Below, piece by piece: positions 18,848 through 26,936 of a stretch of DNA of 64,000 nt (its first letter is position 1; every line of letters starts with the position of its first letter). A program made the position numbers and the translations under genes. The DNA lies in the NCBI GenBank assembly GCA_963768085.1, contig CAVYGO010000003.1, positions 930,001-994,000 of the forward strand, in the 5' to 3' direction. The notes beneath the pieces are model-generated. The model was not told where the DNA came from. It searched no databases and worked only from the letters and a program-made list of their open reading frames with translations. This stretch comes from Pukyongia sp963768085 (GTDB lineage Bacteria > Bacteroidota > Bacteroidia > Flavobacteriales > Flavobacteriaceae).

Positions 18848-19615
18848 ATGCTAACAGATACCCATACACACTTGTACAGTGAGGCTTTCGATGAGGACAG
18901 AGCCGCTGTGATAAGAAGGGCTGAAGATGCCGGAATAAATCGGTTTTTTATACCCGCGATCGATTCTTCCTATATGGAAGCCATGTACAACCTGGAGAGA
19001 AATTATCCCGGGAAGGTGTTTTTAATGATGGGGTTACATCCTACATCTGTGAAAGAGGATACGTACCTAAGTGAGTTAGCACTTATAGAGACTGCTTTCG
19101 AGAATCGAAGATTTTACGCGGTAGGAGAGATAGGTATCGATTTGTATTGGGATACTTCCACATTGGCGATTCAGCAGGAAGCTTTTAAACGGCAGATTAA
19201 ACTTGCCAAGAAATTTAAATTACCTATAGTTATTCATTGCAGAGATGCTTTTGATGAGATTTTTAATGTTTTAGAAACTGAAAGAGATGAGGATCTCTTC
19301 GGAATTTTTCACTGTTTTACAGGATCAAAAGAACAGGCTGAACGAGCGATCGGTTTTAATATGAAACTTGGTATTGGTGGGGTGGTGACCTTTAAGCATG
19401 GTAAAATCGATACATTTCTTCATGAAATTGATCCAAAGCACATTGTTTTGGAAACAGATTCCCCTTATCTTTCGCCCACGCCGTACAGGGGAAAGCGAAA
19501 CGAAAGCTCCTATTTAAAGATCATTAATGAGAAAGTGGCAGATATTTATAATATGCCGATTGCGGAAATTGCTAAAATAACGACGGCGAATTCAAAAGAT
19601 GTATTTGGTATTTAA
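18848..19615 (+). CDS. tatD: TatD-family metal-dependent hydrolase/DNase
   Basis: 255 residues from the ATG at 18848, giving the family-typical start MLTDTHTHLYSEAF; upstream in-frame codons lie inside the promoter. Metal-binding THTH motif at the N terminus, Glu in GEIGIDLYWD, PIVIHCRDAFDEI, GIFHCFTGSKEQAERA and LETDSPYLSPTPYRGKRN, all conserved in TatD TIM-barrel nucleases. Known members degrade DNA 3' to 5' or act as D-aminoacyl hydrolases. The asparaginase gene follows with no intervening base. Confidence 0.94.
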   Translation: MLTDTHTHLYSEAFDEDRAAVIRRAEDAGINRFFIPAIDSSYMEAMYNLERNYPGKVFLMMGLHPTSVKEDTYLSELALIETAFENRRFYAVGEIGIDLYWDTSTLAIQQEAFKRQIKLAKKFKLPIVIHCRDAFDEIFNVLETERDEDLFGIFHCFTGSKEQAERAIGFNMKLGIGGVVTFKHGKIDTFLHEIDPKHIVLETDSPYLSPTPYRGKRNESSYLKIINEKVADIYNMPIAEIAKITTANSKDVFGI

Positions 19616-20644
19616 ATGAAAAACATCCCGAAAATATTACTGATATATACAGGAGGAACCATTGGGATGATCATGGATTTTAAAACCGGCTCACTGCGAA
19701 ATTTTAATTTCAATGAACTACTTACCTATATCCCTGAACTGAATCTTTTAGATTGTTCCATTTCGACCAAGAGTTTTAAAAAACCTATCGATAGCTCTAA
19801 TATGAATCCGGATTACTGGGTGAAATTGACGACAATTATCGAAAAAAATTACGATGCCTACGATGGATTTGTGGTGTTACATGGAAGTGATACCATGTCG
19901 TATACTGCCTCAGCATTGAGTTTCATGACAGAAAACTTAGCGAAACCTATAATTTTTACCGGATCTCAATTACCTATTGGTGATCTGAGGACCGATGCCA
20001 AGGAAAATTTAATTACCTCTATTCAATTGGCCGCTCTGCAACATAAGGGAAATCCACGAATTGCAGAGGTATGTCTTTATTTCGAGTATAAGCTATACAG
20101 AGCAAATCGCACAACTAAAATTAATGCTCAGCACTTTGAAGCTTTCGCCTCTTTAAATTATCCCTCATTGGCCGAAAGCGGTGTAGATTTGTCTATTAAT
20201 GAGGCGGCATTGTTAGTGCCTAACCGACGTAAGAAATTCAATGTTTTTAAAGAACTGGGTGCGGGTGTAGTTTTATTGAAGATGTTTCCAGGTATGGACG
20301 AAGATACCTTTGCTTATATCATTTCATATCCCGAGATGAAAGGAATAATTTTGGAAACCTATGGCAGCGGAAATGTTACCACGATGCCCTGGTTCTTATC
20401 CGGGTTGAAAGAAGTTATTGACCGGGGCATTCCCGTTATTAATGTCACACAGTGCTCGGGAGGAAGTGTGAATATGGGTCTATATGAAACAAGTGCTGCA
20501 TTAAAAAAATTAGGAGTTATCTCCGGGAAGGATATTACCACGGAGGCCGCTGTAGCCAAGTTGTTGTATCTGTTGGGTCATGGGATTTCGGCTAAAAGCT
20601 TCCGAACGATTTTCGAGACATCCCTTCGGGGTGAGATGAGTTAA
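19616..20644 (+). CDS. ansA: type I (cytoplasmic) L-asparaginase
   Basis: 342 residues, the usual length. Two conserved threonine motifs: LLIYTGGTIGMI near the N terminus and VVLHGSDTMSYTASALSFM (about 83-101), the latter with the Thr-Asp pair of the active site. No signal peptide, so cytoplasmic. It hydrolyses asparagine to aspartate and ammonia. Its ATG directly follows the tatD stop codon, so they are probably co-transcribed. It belongs to the bacterial-type family and is unrelated to the Ntn-type asparaginases encoded later in the window. Confidence 0.93.
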   Translation: MKNIPKILLIYTGGTIGMIMDFKTGSLRNFNFNELLTYIPELNLLDCSISTKSFKKPIDSSNMNPDYWVKLTTIIEKNYDAYDGFVVLHGSDTMSYTASALSFMTENLAKPIIFTGSQLPIGDLRTDAKENLITSIQLAALQHKGNPRIAEVCLYFEYKLYRANRTTKINAQHFEAFASLNYPSLAESGVDLSINEAALLVPNRRKKFNVFKELGAGVVLLKMFPGMDEDTFAYIISYPEMKGIILETYGSGNVTTMPWFLSGLKEVIDRGIPVINVTQCSGGSVNMGLYETSAALKKLGVISGKDITTEAAVAKLLYLLGHGISAKSFRTIFETSLRGEMS

Positions 20645-20727
20645 AATTTCCGGCTGAAATATTTTAATAGCAGTTATTTTTTTCGTTATTTGGCAGCCCT
20701 TTTCCAATGGAAACAGGTTAATTAATT

Positions 20728-20815
20728 AGAGAGGTGGCCGAGTGGTCGAAGGCGCACGCCTGGAAAGTGTGTATACGCCAAAAGCGTATCGAGGGTTCGA
20801 ATCCCTTCCTCTCTG
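20728..20815 (+). tRNA. tRNA-Ser (GGA)
   Basis: The cloverleaf can be folded by hand. Acceptor stem AGAGAGG / CCTCTCT with discriminator G, D arm TGGCCGAGTGGTCGAAGGC, anticodon stem CACGC / GTGTG (one G-U pair) with loop CTGGAAA giving anticodon GGA (20762-20764). A long class II variable arm follows (TATACGCCAAAAGCGTAT), then the T arm GGGTTCGAATCCC. CCA is not encoded. 88 nt, typical for tRNA-Ser. Confidence 0.97.
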
Positions 20816-20848
20816 CGAATGAAGTTACGAGCAAAACAATTTGTCGAA

Positions 20849-21263
20849 GCTTGCTTCAGCAAATTGAAGAGCGAGTAACTTGAAGATGCGCAGCATCAAT
20901 GTTCATTTCCAGTATTGCCTTATGGGATCATCGAGCATAGCGAGATAATCCCATTGAAATGTGGAGGCTTGCTTCAGCAAATTGAAGAGCGAGTAACTTG
21001 AAGATGCGCAGCATCAATGTTCATTTCCAGTATTGCCTTATGGGATCATCGAGCATAGCGAGATAATCCCATTGAAATGTGGAGGCTTGCTTCAGCAAAT
21101 TGAAGAGCGAGTAACTTGAAGATGCGCAGCATCAATGTTCATTTCCAGTATTGCCTTATGGGATCATCGAGCATAGCGAGATAATCCCATTGAAATGTGG
21201 AGGCTTGCTTCAGCAAATTGAAGAGCGAGTAACTTGAAGATGCGCAGCATCAATGTTCATTTC
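20849..21263. repeat. 118-bp perfect tandem repeat, about 3.5 copies
   Basis: The unit beginning GCTTGCTTCAGCAAATTGAA recurs at 20849, 20967, 21085 and 21203, exactly 118 bp apart; the fourth copy breaks off after 61 bp. Copies are identical as far as I can compare by eye. Each unit holds inverted repeats: GATGC-GCA-GCATC, TGGGAT...ATCCCA enclosing TCGAGCATAGCGA, and CATTTC...GAAATG. The leading sequence (20822-20880) can fold back on itself with arms GAAGTTAC...GTAACTTGAAG. There is no open reading frame and there are no unique spacers. It begins about 30 bp after the tRNA-Ser gene. Confidence 0.93.
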
Positions 21264-21606
21264 TCATTGGTCCGCCATTGAAATATGGAGCATTTTTTAC
21301 GATCCTGTCGCTGAGTAAAATTGTATCACAGCATTGATGTTCGGGTTTGTTAAATCTGGTTAAATCCATGATAAACAGAGCTTTGGTTTGATATTATGAA
21401 CAGCTACTTATTTATACTTGAATGGCGCTTTTAAAATGATTGGAAAACATTGATTTCAGGCATTTCATCGGTATTTTATCCGAAGAATTTGTTATTTCAT
21501 CAAAGAATTGGCAGTATACCTCGCACATTCATAGAATTATTGTACAATAACTAATTATTTTTATATCTTTAACCTTTAACTAAAAACAAACTTTAAGTCG
21601 ATAGCA
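21264..21606. other. non-coding stretch between the repeat array and exbB
   Basis: 343 bp of AT-rich sequence without a convincing frame on either strand. Its right end carries the exbB promoter. I see nothing else that I can name. Confidence 0.6.
21540..21571 (+). promoter_or_regulatory. putative promoter of the exbB-exbD operon
   Basis: TTG (21540-21542), a 21-bp spacer, then TATCTTTA (21564-21571), one base from the TAnnTTTG consensus. It lies 35 bp before the exbB start. The same TATCTTTA box stands before the PorT-like gene and the phosphoesterase gene in this window. Confidence 0.5.
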
Positions 21607-22413
21607 ATGAAAAAATTATTTTCTATTATGGCGATTGCCGCACTATTTTTTGCGGGAACACTCAACGCAAACGCAACAGCTGTTCAAACGATGCCCACAA
21701 ACGTTCAAACGTTAGTTACTTCAGCTACAGTTACATTTATACAGGATGAAGAGGCAGCAGCCTCCACCGAAGAATCTCAGGGATGGCATCAAGCCCTTAA
21801 ACAAAGATTTATTGAAGGAGGACCAGGATTTATGGGAATCGTATTGTTGTGTTTAATTCTTGGTCTGGCAATTGCTATCGAGAGAATTATCTTTCTAAAT
21901 CTTTCAACGACGAATACAAATAAATTAGCTCAGAGTGTAGAAGATGCCCTCAGTAGTGGTGGTGTTGAAGCTGCGAAGGAAGTATGCAGAAACACAAAAG
22001 GACCTGTTGCATCAATTTATTATCAAGGTCTGGACCGTGCGGACGAAAGCATTGAGGCAGCCGAGAAAGCAGTAATTGGATATGGAGGAGTTCAGATGGG
22101 ACAACTCGAGAAAAACGTATCCTGGATCTCGTTGTTTATCGCCCTGGCACCAATGCTTGGTTTCATGGGAACGGTAATTGGTATGATTTTGGCATTCGAT
22201 AAAATTGAGGCAGCCGGTGACATGAATCCATCCCTTGTTGCAGGAGGTATTAAAGTAGCACTTCTTACTACGGTTTTTGGTTTGATCGTTGCGATTATCC
22301 TTCAGATTTTCTACAACTATATTATCGCGAAGATCGATAGTATTGTAAACAGCATGGAAGATGCTTCTATTACGTTGATCGATATGTTGGTAGACTACAA
22401 AAACAAGAGGTAA
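21607..22413 (+). CDS. exbB: MotA/TolQ/ExbB proton channel family protein
   Basis: 268 residues with an N-terminal hydrophobic signal-like segment and a 25-residue spacer. Three transmembrane helices follow (about 78-98 GFMGIVLLCLILGLAIAIER, 176-198 and 215-240), with the family motif LAPMLGFMGTVIGMI. It energises TonB or a Tol-like system with the proton gradient. It heads an operon with a small membrane protein and two ExbD proteins. The extended periplasmic N terminus is common in Bacteroidota ExbB. Confidence 0.92.
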   Translation: MKKLFSIMAIAALFFAGTLNANATAVQTMPTNVQTLVTSATVTFIQDEEAAASTEESQGWHQALKQRFIEGGPGFMGIVLLCLILGLAIAIERIIFLNLSTTNTNKLAQSVEDALSSGGVEAAKEVCRNTKGPVASIYYQGLDRADESIEAAEKAVIGYGGVQMGQLEKNVSWISLFIALAPMLGFMGTVIGMILAFDKIEAAGDMNPSLVAGGIKVALLTTVFGLIVAIILQIFYNYIIAKIDSIVNSMEDASITLIDMLVDYKNKR

Positions 22414-22434
22414 TTAATCCAAAACCAAAACAGA

Positions 22435-22839
22435 ATGGGTTTACATAAAATATTACGAATTGTTGTGCTCATATTAGCTCTTGCCGGTATTGTGGCTCTT
22501 GCCATGGTTCTAATAAACGGTAATGGGCTGGATGCTCAACTTTATATAGCATACATCACCTTGGCGTTAACTGTGTTCATTGTACTAGTGTATGTTCTGA
22601 AGGAAACTTTCTCCGGAAATTTGAAGAAAACACTGATGTCTCTCGGAGCCTTTTTGCTTGTAGTGATCATTGCATATGTCTTGTCTAACGGTGTTGAGAC
22701 CGAAATGCGTGACGGTGAAATGCTATCTGCCAATGGTTCCAAATGGGTGGGCACAGGATTACATACGTTCTATATTTTAGCCTTAGTAGCTATTGGATCG
22801 ATGATTTACAGCGGAATTAAAAAAGCAACATCTAAATAA
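22435..22839 (+). CDS. small polytopic membrane protein of the exb cluster, unknown function
   Basis: 134 residues with four predicted membrane spans (about 7-27, 36-56, 64-84, 110-128) joined by short loops. The polar loop before the last helix contains ETEMRDGEMLSANGSKWVGTG. I do not recognise an experimentally characterised family. It is embedded between exbB and exbD, and its stop codon overlaps the next start by one base (TAATG), so it is very likely a part of or accessory to the energising complex. Confidence 0.85.
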   Translation: MGLHKILRIVVLILALAGIVALAMVLINGNGLDAQLYIAYITLALTVFIVLVYVLKETFSGNLKKTLMSLGAFLLVVIIAYVLSNGVETEMRDGEMLSANGSKWVGTGLHTFYILALVAIGSMIYSGIKKATSK

Positions 22840-23459
22840 TGAGAAGAGCAACACCAGAGGTGAATGCAGGGTCTATGGCAGATATCGCCTTCCTATTGCT
22901 TATCTTTTTCCTGGTAACAACTACCATTGAGAAAGATAAAGGAATCGCGCGACAATTGCCTCCTATTGAACCTCCCACAGAAGCTCCACCACTAATTAAG
23001 GAGAAGAACCTGTTTATTGTAAATGTGAATAAGGATGACCAATTATTAGTGGAAGATAATCTTATGGAGCTTAAAGATCTGCGATTGGCTGCTATCAATT
23101 TCCTGGATAATGGAGGTGCGCCTTCAGGAAGTCCGGAACATTGCAGCTATTGTAAAGGAGCCAGAAGTTCATCATCATCCGATAATCCGGACAAGGCGGT
23201 GATTTCAGTGCAGAACGACAGGTTGACGTCTTACAAGATGTATATTGCTGTTCAGAATGAATTGGTAGCCGCATATAATTTTCTTAGAGACCGTGAATCG
23301 GAACGATTATACGGATGGAAATTTACTGAAATGAATAAAGCGATAAACGAAGGGAGTTTCAAAGGAAACGAAGATGCTGCCAAGGAAAAGCTCGAAGCCG
23401 TTCAAAAATTATTTCCGTTGAAGCTTTCAGAAGCAGAGCCAAAAACAAAAGGACAATAA
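22839..23459 (+). CDS. exbD: ExbD/TolR-family biopolymer transport protein
   Basis: 206 residues. A short cytoplasmic head (RRATPEVNAGSMADIAF), one transmembrane helix (about 17-36) with the conserved Asp at residue 15 in SMADIAFLLLIFFLVTTT, and a periplasmic domain. The domain is longer than in E. coli ExbD and includes an inserted Ser- and Cys-bearing loop (HCSYCKGARSSSSSD). It couples proton flow to TonB-dependent transport and is the first of two tandem exbD genes. Confidence 0.92.
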   Translation: MRRATPEVNAGSMADIAFLLLIFFLVTTTIEKDKGIARQLPPIEPPTEAPPLIKEKNLFIVNVNKDDQLLVEDNLMELKDLRLAAINFLDNGGAPSGSPEHCSYCKGARSSSSSDNPDKAVISVQNDRLTSYKMYIAVQNELVAAYNFLRDRESERLYGWKFTEMNKAINEGSFKGNEDAAKEKLEAVQKLFPLKLSEAEPKTKGQ

Positions 23460-23469
23460 ACGAAAGAAT

Positions 23470-23943
23470 ATGTCAAAATTTAAGAAGAAAAAGGGTGGAG
23501 AAATTCCTGCTGTGAATACAGCCTCCTTACCGGATATTGTATTTATGCTGTTGTTCTTTTTTATGGTTGTAACTGTGTTAAGAGATACGAACCTATTGGT
23601 GCAGAACCAACTGCCAAAAGCAGACCAGGTTGAAAAACTTAAAAAGGATAGAGCCGTATATATTTATGCTGGGAAACCAAGTTCACGCTACCAGGAAGTC
23701 TTCGGTACTGAAGGTAGGATACAAATTGGCGACAAATATACCAGCATTGAGAATATTGGTTTAGCACTTGAAGAGGCAAGACGTAAATTATTACCGGAAC
23801 TACAGGACAAAGTTTATGTGGCTTTAAAAGTAGACGGAGAGACAAATACAGGTTTGGTGAGTGATATAAAACAGGTTTTAAGAGAAAGAAACCTACTCAA
23901 GATCATCTACATTACCACACCCGGAAATGAATTGAGTAATTAA
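23470..23943 (+). CDS. exbD: second ExbD/TolR-family protein
   Basis: 157 residues. Basic N terminus (MSKFKKKKGGEIPAVN), then TASLPDIVFMLLFFFMVVTV with the membrane Asp before the helix, then a compact periplasmic domain ending in VSDIKQVLRERNLLKIIYIT, the usual ExbD C-terminal fold. It starts 10 bp after the first exbD and is followed by a terminator. Paired ExbD paralogs of different sequence are typical of Bacteroidota and may form a heteromeric plug. Confidence 0.92.
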   Translation: MSKFKKKKGGEIPAVNTASLPDIVFMLLFFFMVVTVLRDTNLLVQNQLPKADQVEKLKKDRAVYIYAGKPSSRYQEVFGTEGRIQIGDKYTSIENIGLALEEARRKLLPELQDKVYVALKVDGETNTGLVSDIKQVLRERNLLKIIYITTPGNELSN

Positions 23944-23962
23944 TTCATTACTATCATATATT

Positions 23963-23996
23963 AAAACGCCCTGGCAAATAAAGCCAGGGCGTTTTT
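23963..23996 (+). terminator. intrinsic terminator after the exb operon
   Basis: 13-bp perfect stem AAAACGCCCTGGC / GCCAGGGCGTTTT (23963-23975, 23983-23995) with a 7-base loop and a T-rich tail. Confidence 0.92.
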
Positions 23997-24032
23997 GTTT
24001 AATATATATTGAAATACCTTTATCTTTAACCC

Positions 24033-24734
24033 ATGCATCTTTCGAAAAGAATACTTTTTTTTATCGGTATCTGCAGCCTGGGTTATATTGGTTTTGCCCA
24101 GGATAGTATTCAAAATCCTTACGATCAACATTATCGAGAAGATCAGTTCTATATTGGTTTAACGTATAATGTGATTACAGATGTTCCATCCAATGTCGCC
24201 ACAAGGGGTCTTTCAGGAGGATTGCATTTCGGGTTTCTGCGCGATATACCTCTGAACGAAAGGCGAAACGTCGCGATTGCCATCGGTGCTGGAATGTCCA
24301 TAGATCGATTCGGACAAACGCTGTTCATGGGAGAGTCGGCTAATAACCAAACTATTTTCAGAATACTCGATGGTAGCATAGCGTATTCTACAAATTACTT
24401 TTCGACCTATACACTGGAAGCACCGATTGAGTTTCGCTGGCGTACTTCAACGGCAAGTTCCTATAAGTTCTGGAGAATTTATACGGGTTTCAGAGTTGGA
24501 TACGCCTATTATTACAAAGCGAAATTCAAACAACCCGGAAATAATATAAATCAAACAGATATCCCCGAGTTCGACAAATTGCGTCTTGGCGCCAGTTTGA
24601 GTTTTGGGTATAACACTTTTAACTTTTACGTGTATTACAGTATTAATCCTTTCTTTAAAAATGCGGTTACCGTCGATAATCAGAACGTCGATTTCAGAAC
24701 CATTAAAGTGGGGTTGATGTTCTATATCCTATAA
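24033..24734 (+). CDS. outer membrane beta-barrel protein, PorT/SprT-like
   Basis: 233 residues with a signal peptide (cleavage after GFAQ). The mature protein is rich in beta strands (HFGFLRDIPLNERRNVAIAIG, given in part; FRVGYAYYYKAKF; LRLGASLSFGYNTFNFYVYY) and ends in IKVGLMFYIL, an outer-membrane barrel C terminus. Length and pattern fit the PorT/SprT group, which in P. gingivalis and F. johnsoniae is needed for type IX secretion. I cannot confirm orthology by eye. A TATCTTTA -7 box (24021-24028) with TTG 23 bp upstream gives it its own promoter. Confidence 0.72.
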   Translation: MHLSKRILFFIGICSLGYIGFAQDSIQNPYDQHYREDQFYIGLTYNVITDVPSNVATRGLSGGLHFGFLRDIPLNERRNVAIAIGAGMSIDRFGQTLFMGESANNQTIFRILDGSIAYSTNYFSTYTLEAPIEFRWRTSTASSYKFWRIYTGFRVGYAYYYKAKFKQPGNNINQTDIPEFDKLRLGASLSFGYNTFNFYVYYSINPFFKNAVTVDNQNVDFRTIKVGLMFYIL

Positions 24735-25337
24735 CCAGAAATTCAGAACAATTAGCTGTGGGACAATTCCTATGAAGAATCCCATCACTAGTTCCACAGG
24801 TGTGTGAGATTGGGTATGCAGACGGGAAGATGCGACCCATCCATTGGCTATGAATAAAAGTATGATCCAAACCAGGAGATTCACTTTAAAATGTACACTT
24901 AAGGCAATGAGGAACATTGTCACACCGGCAATTCCCATCTGATGAAGACTTATTTTTTGCTTAAAGAAAACCAGTAATAACGCCGTTATAGCCGAGAATA
25001 AAATTGCTACGAAGAAATAATATAATTCCGGATTATCATAGGGATCAAATACCATCTTAATGACCAGCAAAAGCAGGACACTTTGCAACATCAATGGAAC
25101 TTTTCTTTCTTTTACATCTTCAAGCTGAATACTTGATACCACATGTAGGTTTTTTAACAGGAAGTAAGTAACCAATGGAATTAAAAAGGTGATAATACAT
25201 ACAGCCATCAATTTGGCCAATAAGAGATCCTGTTCTACAAAACGAGGTGTAATGATGAAATAAAAGAAAGTTCCAAGAAGCGGCATCAATAACGGATGAA
25301 ACAAATAGGCACCAATTCTAAGTAAGATATTCATCAA
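24729..25337 (-). CDS. PAP2-like integral membrane protein
   Basis: 202 residues, strongly hydrophobic with about six membrane spans. The C-terminal segment SRLHTQSHTPVELVMGFFIG resembles the SxxxxxHxxxD/E region of PAP2 phosphatases, but the complete set of catalytic motifs (KxxxxxxRP, PSGH) is not visible, so an enzymatic role is doubtful. It overlaps the end of rpoN by 4 bp (start within GATG), so it is translationally coupled to it. Its 3' end overlaps the 3' end of the convergent PorT-like gene by 6 bp. Confidence 0.8.
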   Translation of the reverse strand: MMNILLRIGAYLFHPLLMPLLGTFFYFIITPRFVEQDLLLAKLMAVCIITFLIPLVTYFLLKNLHVVSSIQLEDVKERKVPLMLQSVLLLLVIKMVFDPYDNPELYYFFVAILFSAITALLLVFFKQKISLHQMGIAGVTMFLIALSVHFKVNLLVWIILLFIANGWVASSRLHTQSHTPVELVMGFFIGIVPQLIVLNFWL

Positions 25338-26797
25338 ATTTCTTTTCTTAAACGCGCAACCGGGAGGTCCAGTTGTTCTCGGTATTTCGCGATAGTACGT
25401 CGCGCTATGGGATACCCTTTTTCCTTTAAAACTTTTGCCAGTTTATCGTCGGTTAACGGTTTGCGCTTATCTTCTTCAGAAATCGTGATCTCGAGTATCT
25501 TCTTTATTTCTCGTGTGCTTACATCTTCACCCTGAACGTTCTTCATGGACTCACTAAAGAATTCCTTTATCAATTTTGTTCCGTAAGGTGTGTCCACATA
25601 CTTACTATTAGCAACGCGAGAAACAGTAGAAACATCCATATCGATCTTGTCGGCAATATCTTTTAATATCATTGGCTTTAATTTCCGTTCATCACCGGTA
25701 AGGAAATATTCCTTCTGATAATGCATGATCGCGTTCATCGTCACGTAAAGTGTTTGCTGACGTTGTTTTATAGCGTCAATAAACCATTTAGCGGCGTCCA
25801 ACTTTTGTTTTATGAAGAGTACCGCGTCCTTTTGAGATTTTGATTTATCCTTGGATTCTTTATACCCTTTCAGCATATTCGTGTATTCCCTGGAAACATG
25901 TAGCTCCGGGGCGTTTCTGCCATTTAACGTAAGTTCCAGTTCTCCCTCCACAATTTTGATCGCAAAGTCCGGAACTACGTGTTCGATCATTCGGGTATTT
26001 CCTGAAAAGGTTCCTCCCGGTTTGGGATTTAATCCCTCAATTTCATGGATAGCCCCCTTGAGTTCCTCTTCAGTTATATCGAATTTATGCAATAATTTCT
26101 TGTAATGTTTCTTTGAAAAATGATCAAAAGCGTTTTCTATTATTTTTGTAGCAAGATCAATATCTGCAGTACTTTCCTTACGTTTTAACTGAATAAGCAA
26201 ACATTCCCGAAGGTTTCTGGCTCCCACTCCCGAAGGATCCAAATCCTGAACAATCGATAATACCTTTTCGATCTTCTCTTCCGACGTAAATACATTTTGC
26301 GTAAATGCCAGATCATCCACAATATCGCTAATATCCCTTCTGATATATCCGCTCTCATCCACGCTACCTACCAGAAACATCGCGATTTCCTCAGCATCTT
26401 CATCCAGACGATAGGTGCTCAATTGTTGCAATAAGTGTTGATTAAAAGAAGTCCCGGAAGCGTACGGTGTTTGTTTGTCCTCATCATCGGCAGAATAATT
26501 ATTGGCAGATAGTTTGTAACTGGGTGTTTCATCATCGCTCAGGTAATCATCTACATTTATATCCGTCTCGATGATTTCCGTGCCTTCTTCGAATGACTCT
26601 TCATAACTATCATCATCGAAAGAATCTTCTGGATCCTCCCCTTCATCTTTCCCGCCTTCCAGGGCCGGATTTTCTTCCATTTCCTGGGAGATACGTTGTT
26701 CGAATGCTTGTGTAGGCAACTGAATAAGCTTCATAAGCTGAATCTGTTGTGGAGACAACTTCTGGGATAATTTGAAGTTTAACTGTTGCTTTAGCAT
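25334..26797 (-). CDS. rpoN: RNA polymerase sigma-54 factor
   Basis: 487 residues. N-terminal activator-interacting region rich in Gln and Leu (LNFKLSQKLSPQQIQLMKLI), an acidic region II (about 48-95), the core-binding domain, and a DNA-binding part with a helix-turn-helix (IADKIDMDVSTVSRVANSKY). The C-terminal RpoN box reads ARRTIAKYREQL. It directs RNA polymerase to -24/-12 promoters and needs an enhancer-binding ATPase. It lies downstream of asnS on the same strand, separated by a terminator. Confidence 0.96.
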   Translation of the reverse strand: MLKQQLNFKLSQKLSPQQIQLMKLIQLPTQAFEQRISQEMEENPALEGGKDEGEDPEDSFDDDSYEESFEEGTEIIETDINVDDYLSDDETPSYKLSANNYSADDEDKQTPYASGTSFNQHLLQQLSTYRLDEDAEEIAMFLVGSVDESGYIRRDISDIVDDLAFTQNVFTSEEKIEKVLSIVQDLDPSGVGARNLRECLLIQLKRKESTADIDLATKIIENAFDHFSKKHYKKLLHKFDITEEELKGAIHEIEGLNPKPGGTFSGNTRMIEHVVPDFAIKIVEGELELTLNGRNAPELHVSREYTNMLKGYKESKDKSKSQKDAVLFIKQKLDAAKWFIDAIKQRQQTLYVTMNAIMHYQKEYFLTGDERKLKPMILKDIADKIDMDVSTVSRVANSKYVDTPYGTKLIKEFFSESMKNVQGEDVSTREIKKILEITISEEDKRKPLTDDKLAKVLKEKGYPIARRTIAKYREQLDLPVARLRKEI

Positions 26798-26824
26798 AGT
26801 CTTAATATAGTGATATATAAATTT

Positions 26825-26868
26825 AAAAAAAACGGTCTACTTAACACACAGAAAGTTGGCCGTTTTTA
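26825..26868 (-). terminator. probable terminator between asnS and rpoN
   Basis: Arms AAAAACGGTC (26828-26837) and GGCCGTTTTT (26858-26867) pair with one mismatch around a 20-base loop. On the minus strand the stem is followed by an eight-T run, fitting termination of asnS before rpoN. Confidence 0.65.
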
Positions 26869-26936
26869 GTAAAAGCTTATTAGTTCTCCCGTCGAAACAA
26901 AATTACCTGAATTATCCAGGATTTATATCTTAACTA

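Noticed and set aside
20849..21263. CRISPR array
   Set aside because: The repeats are 118 bp and directly abutting, with no unique spacers and no cas genes nearby.
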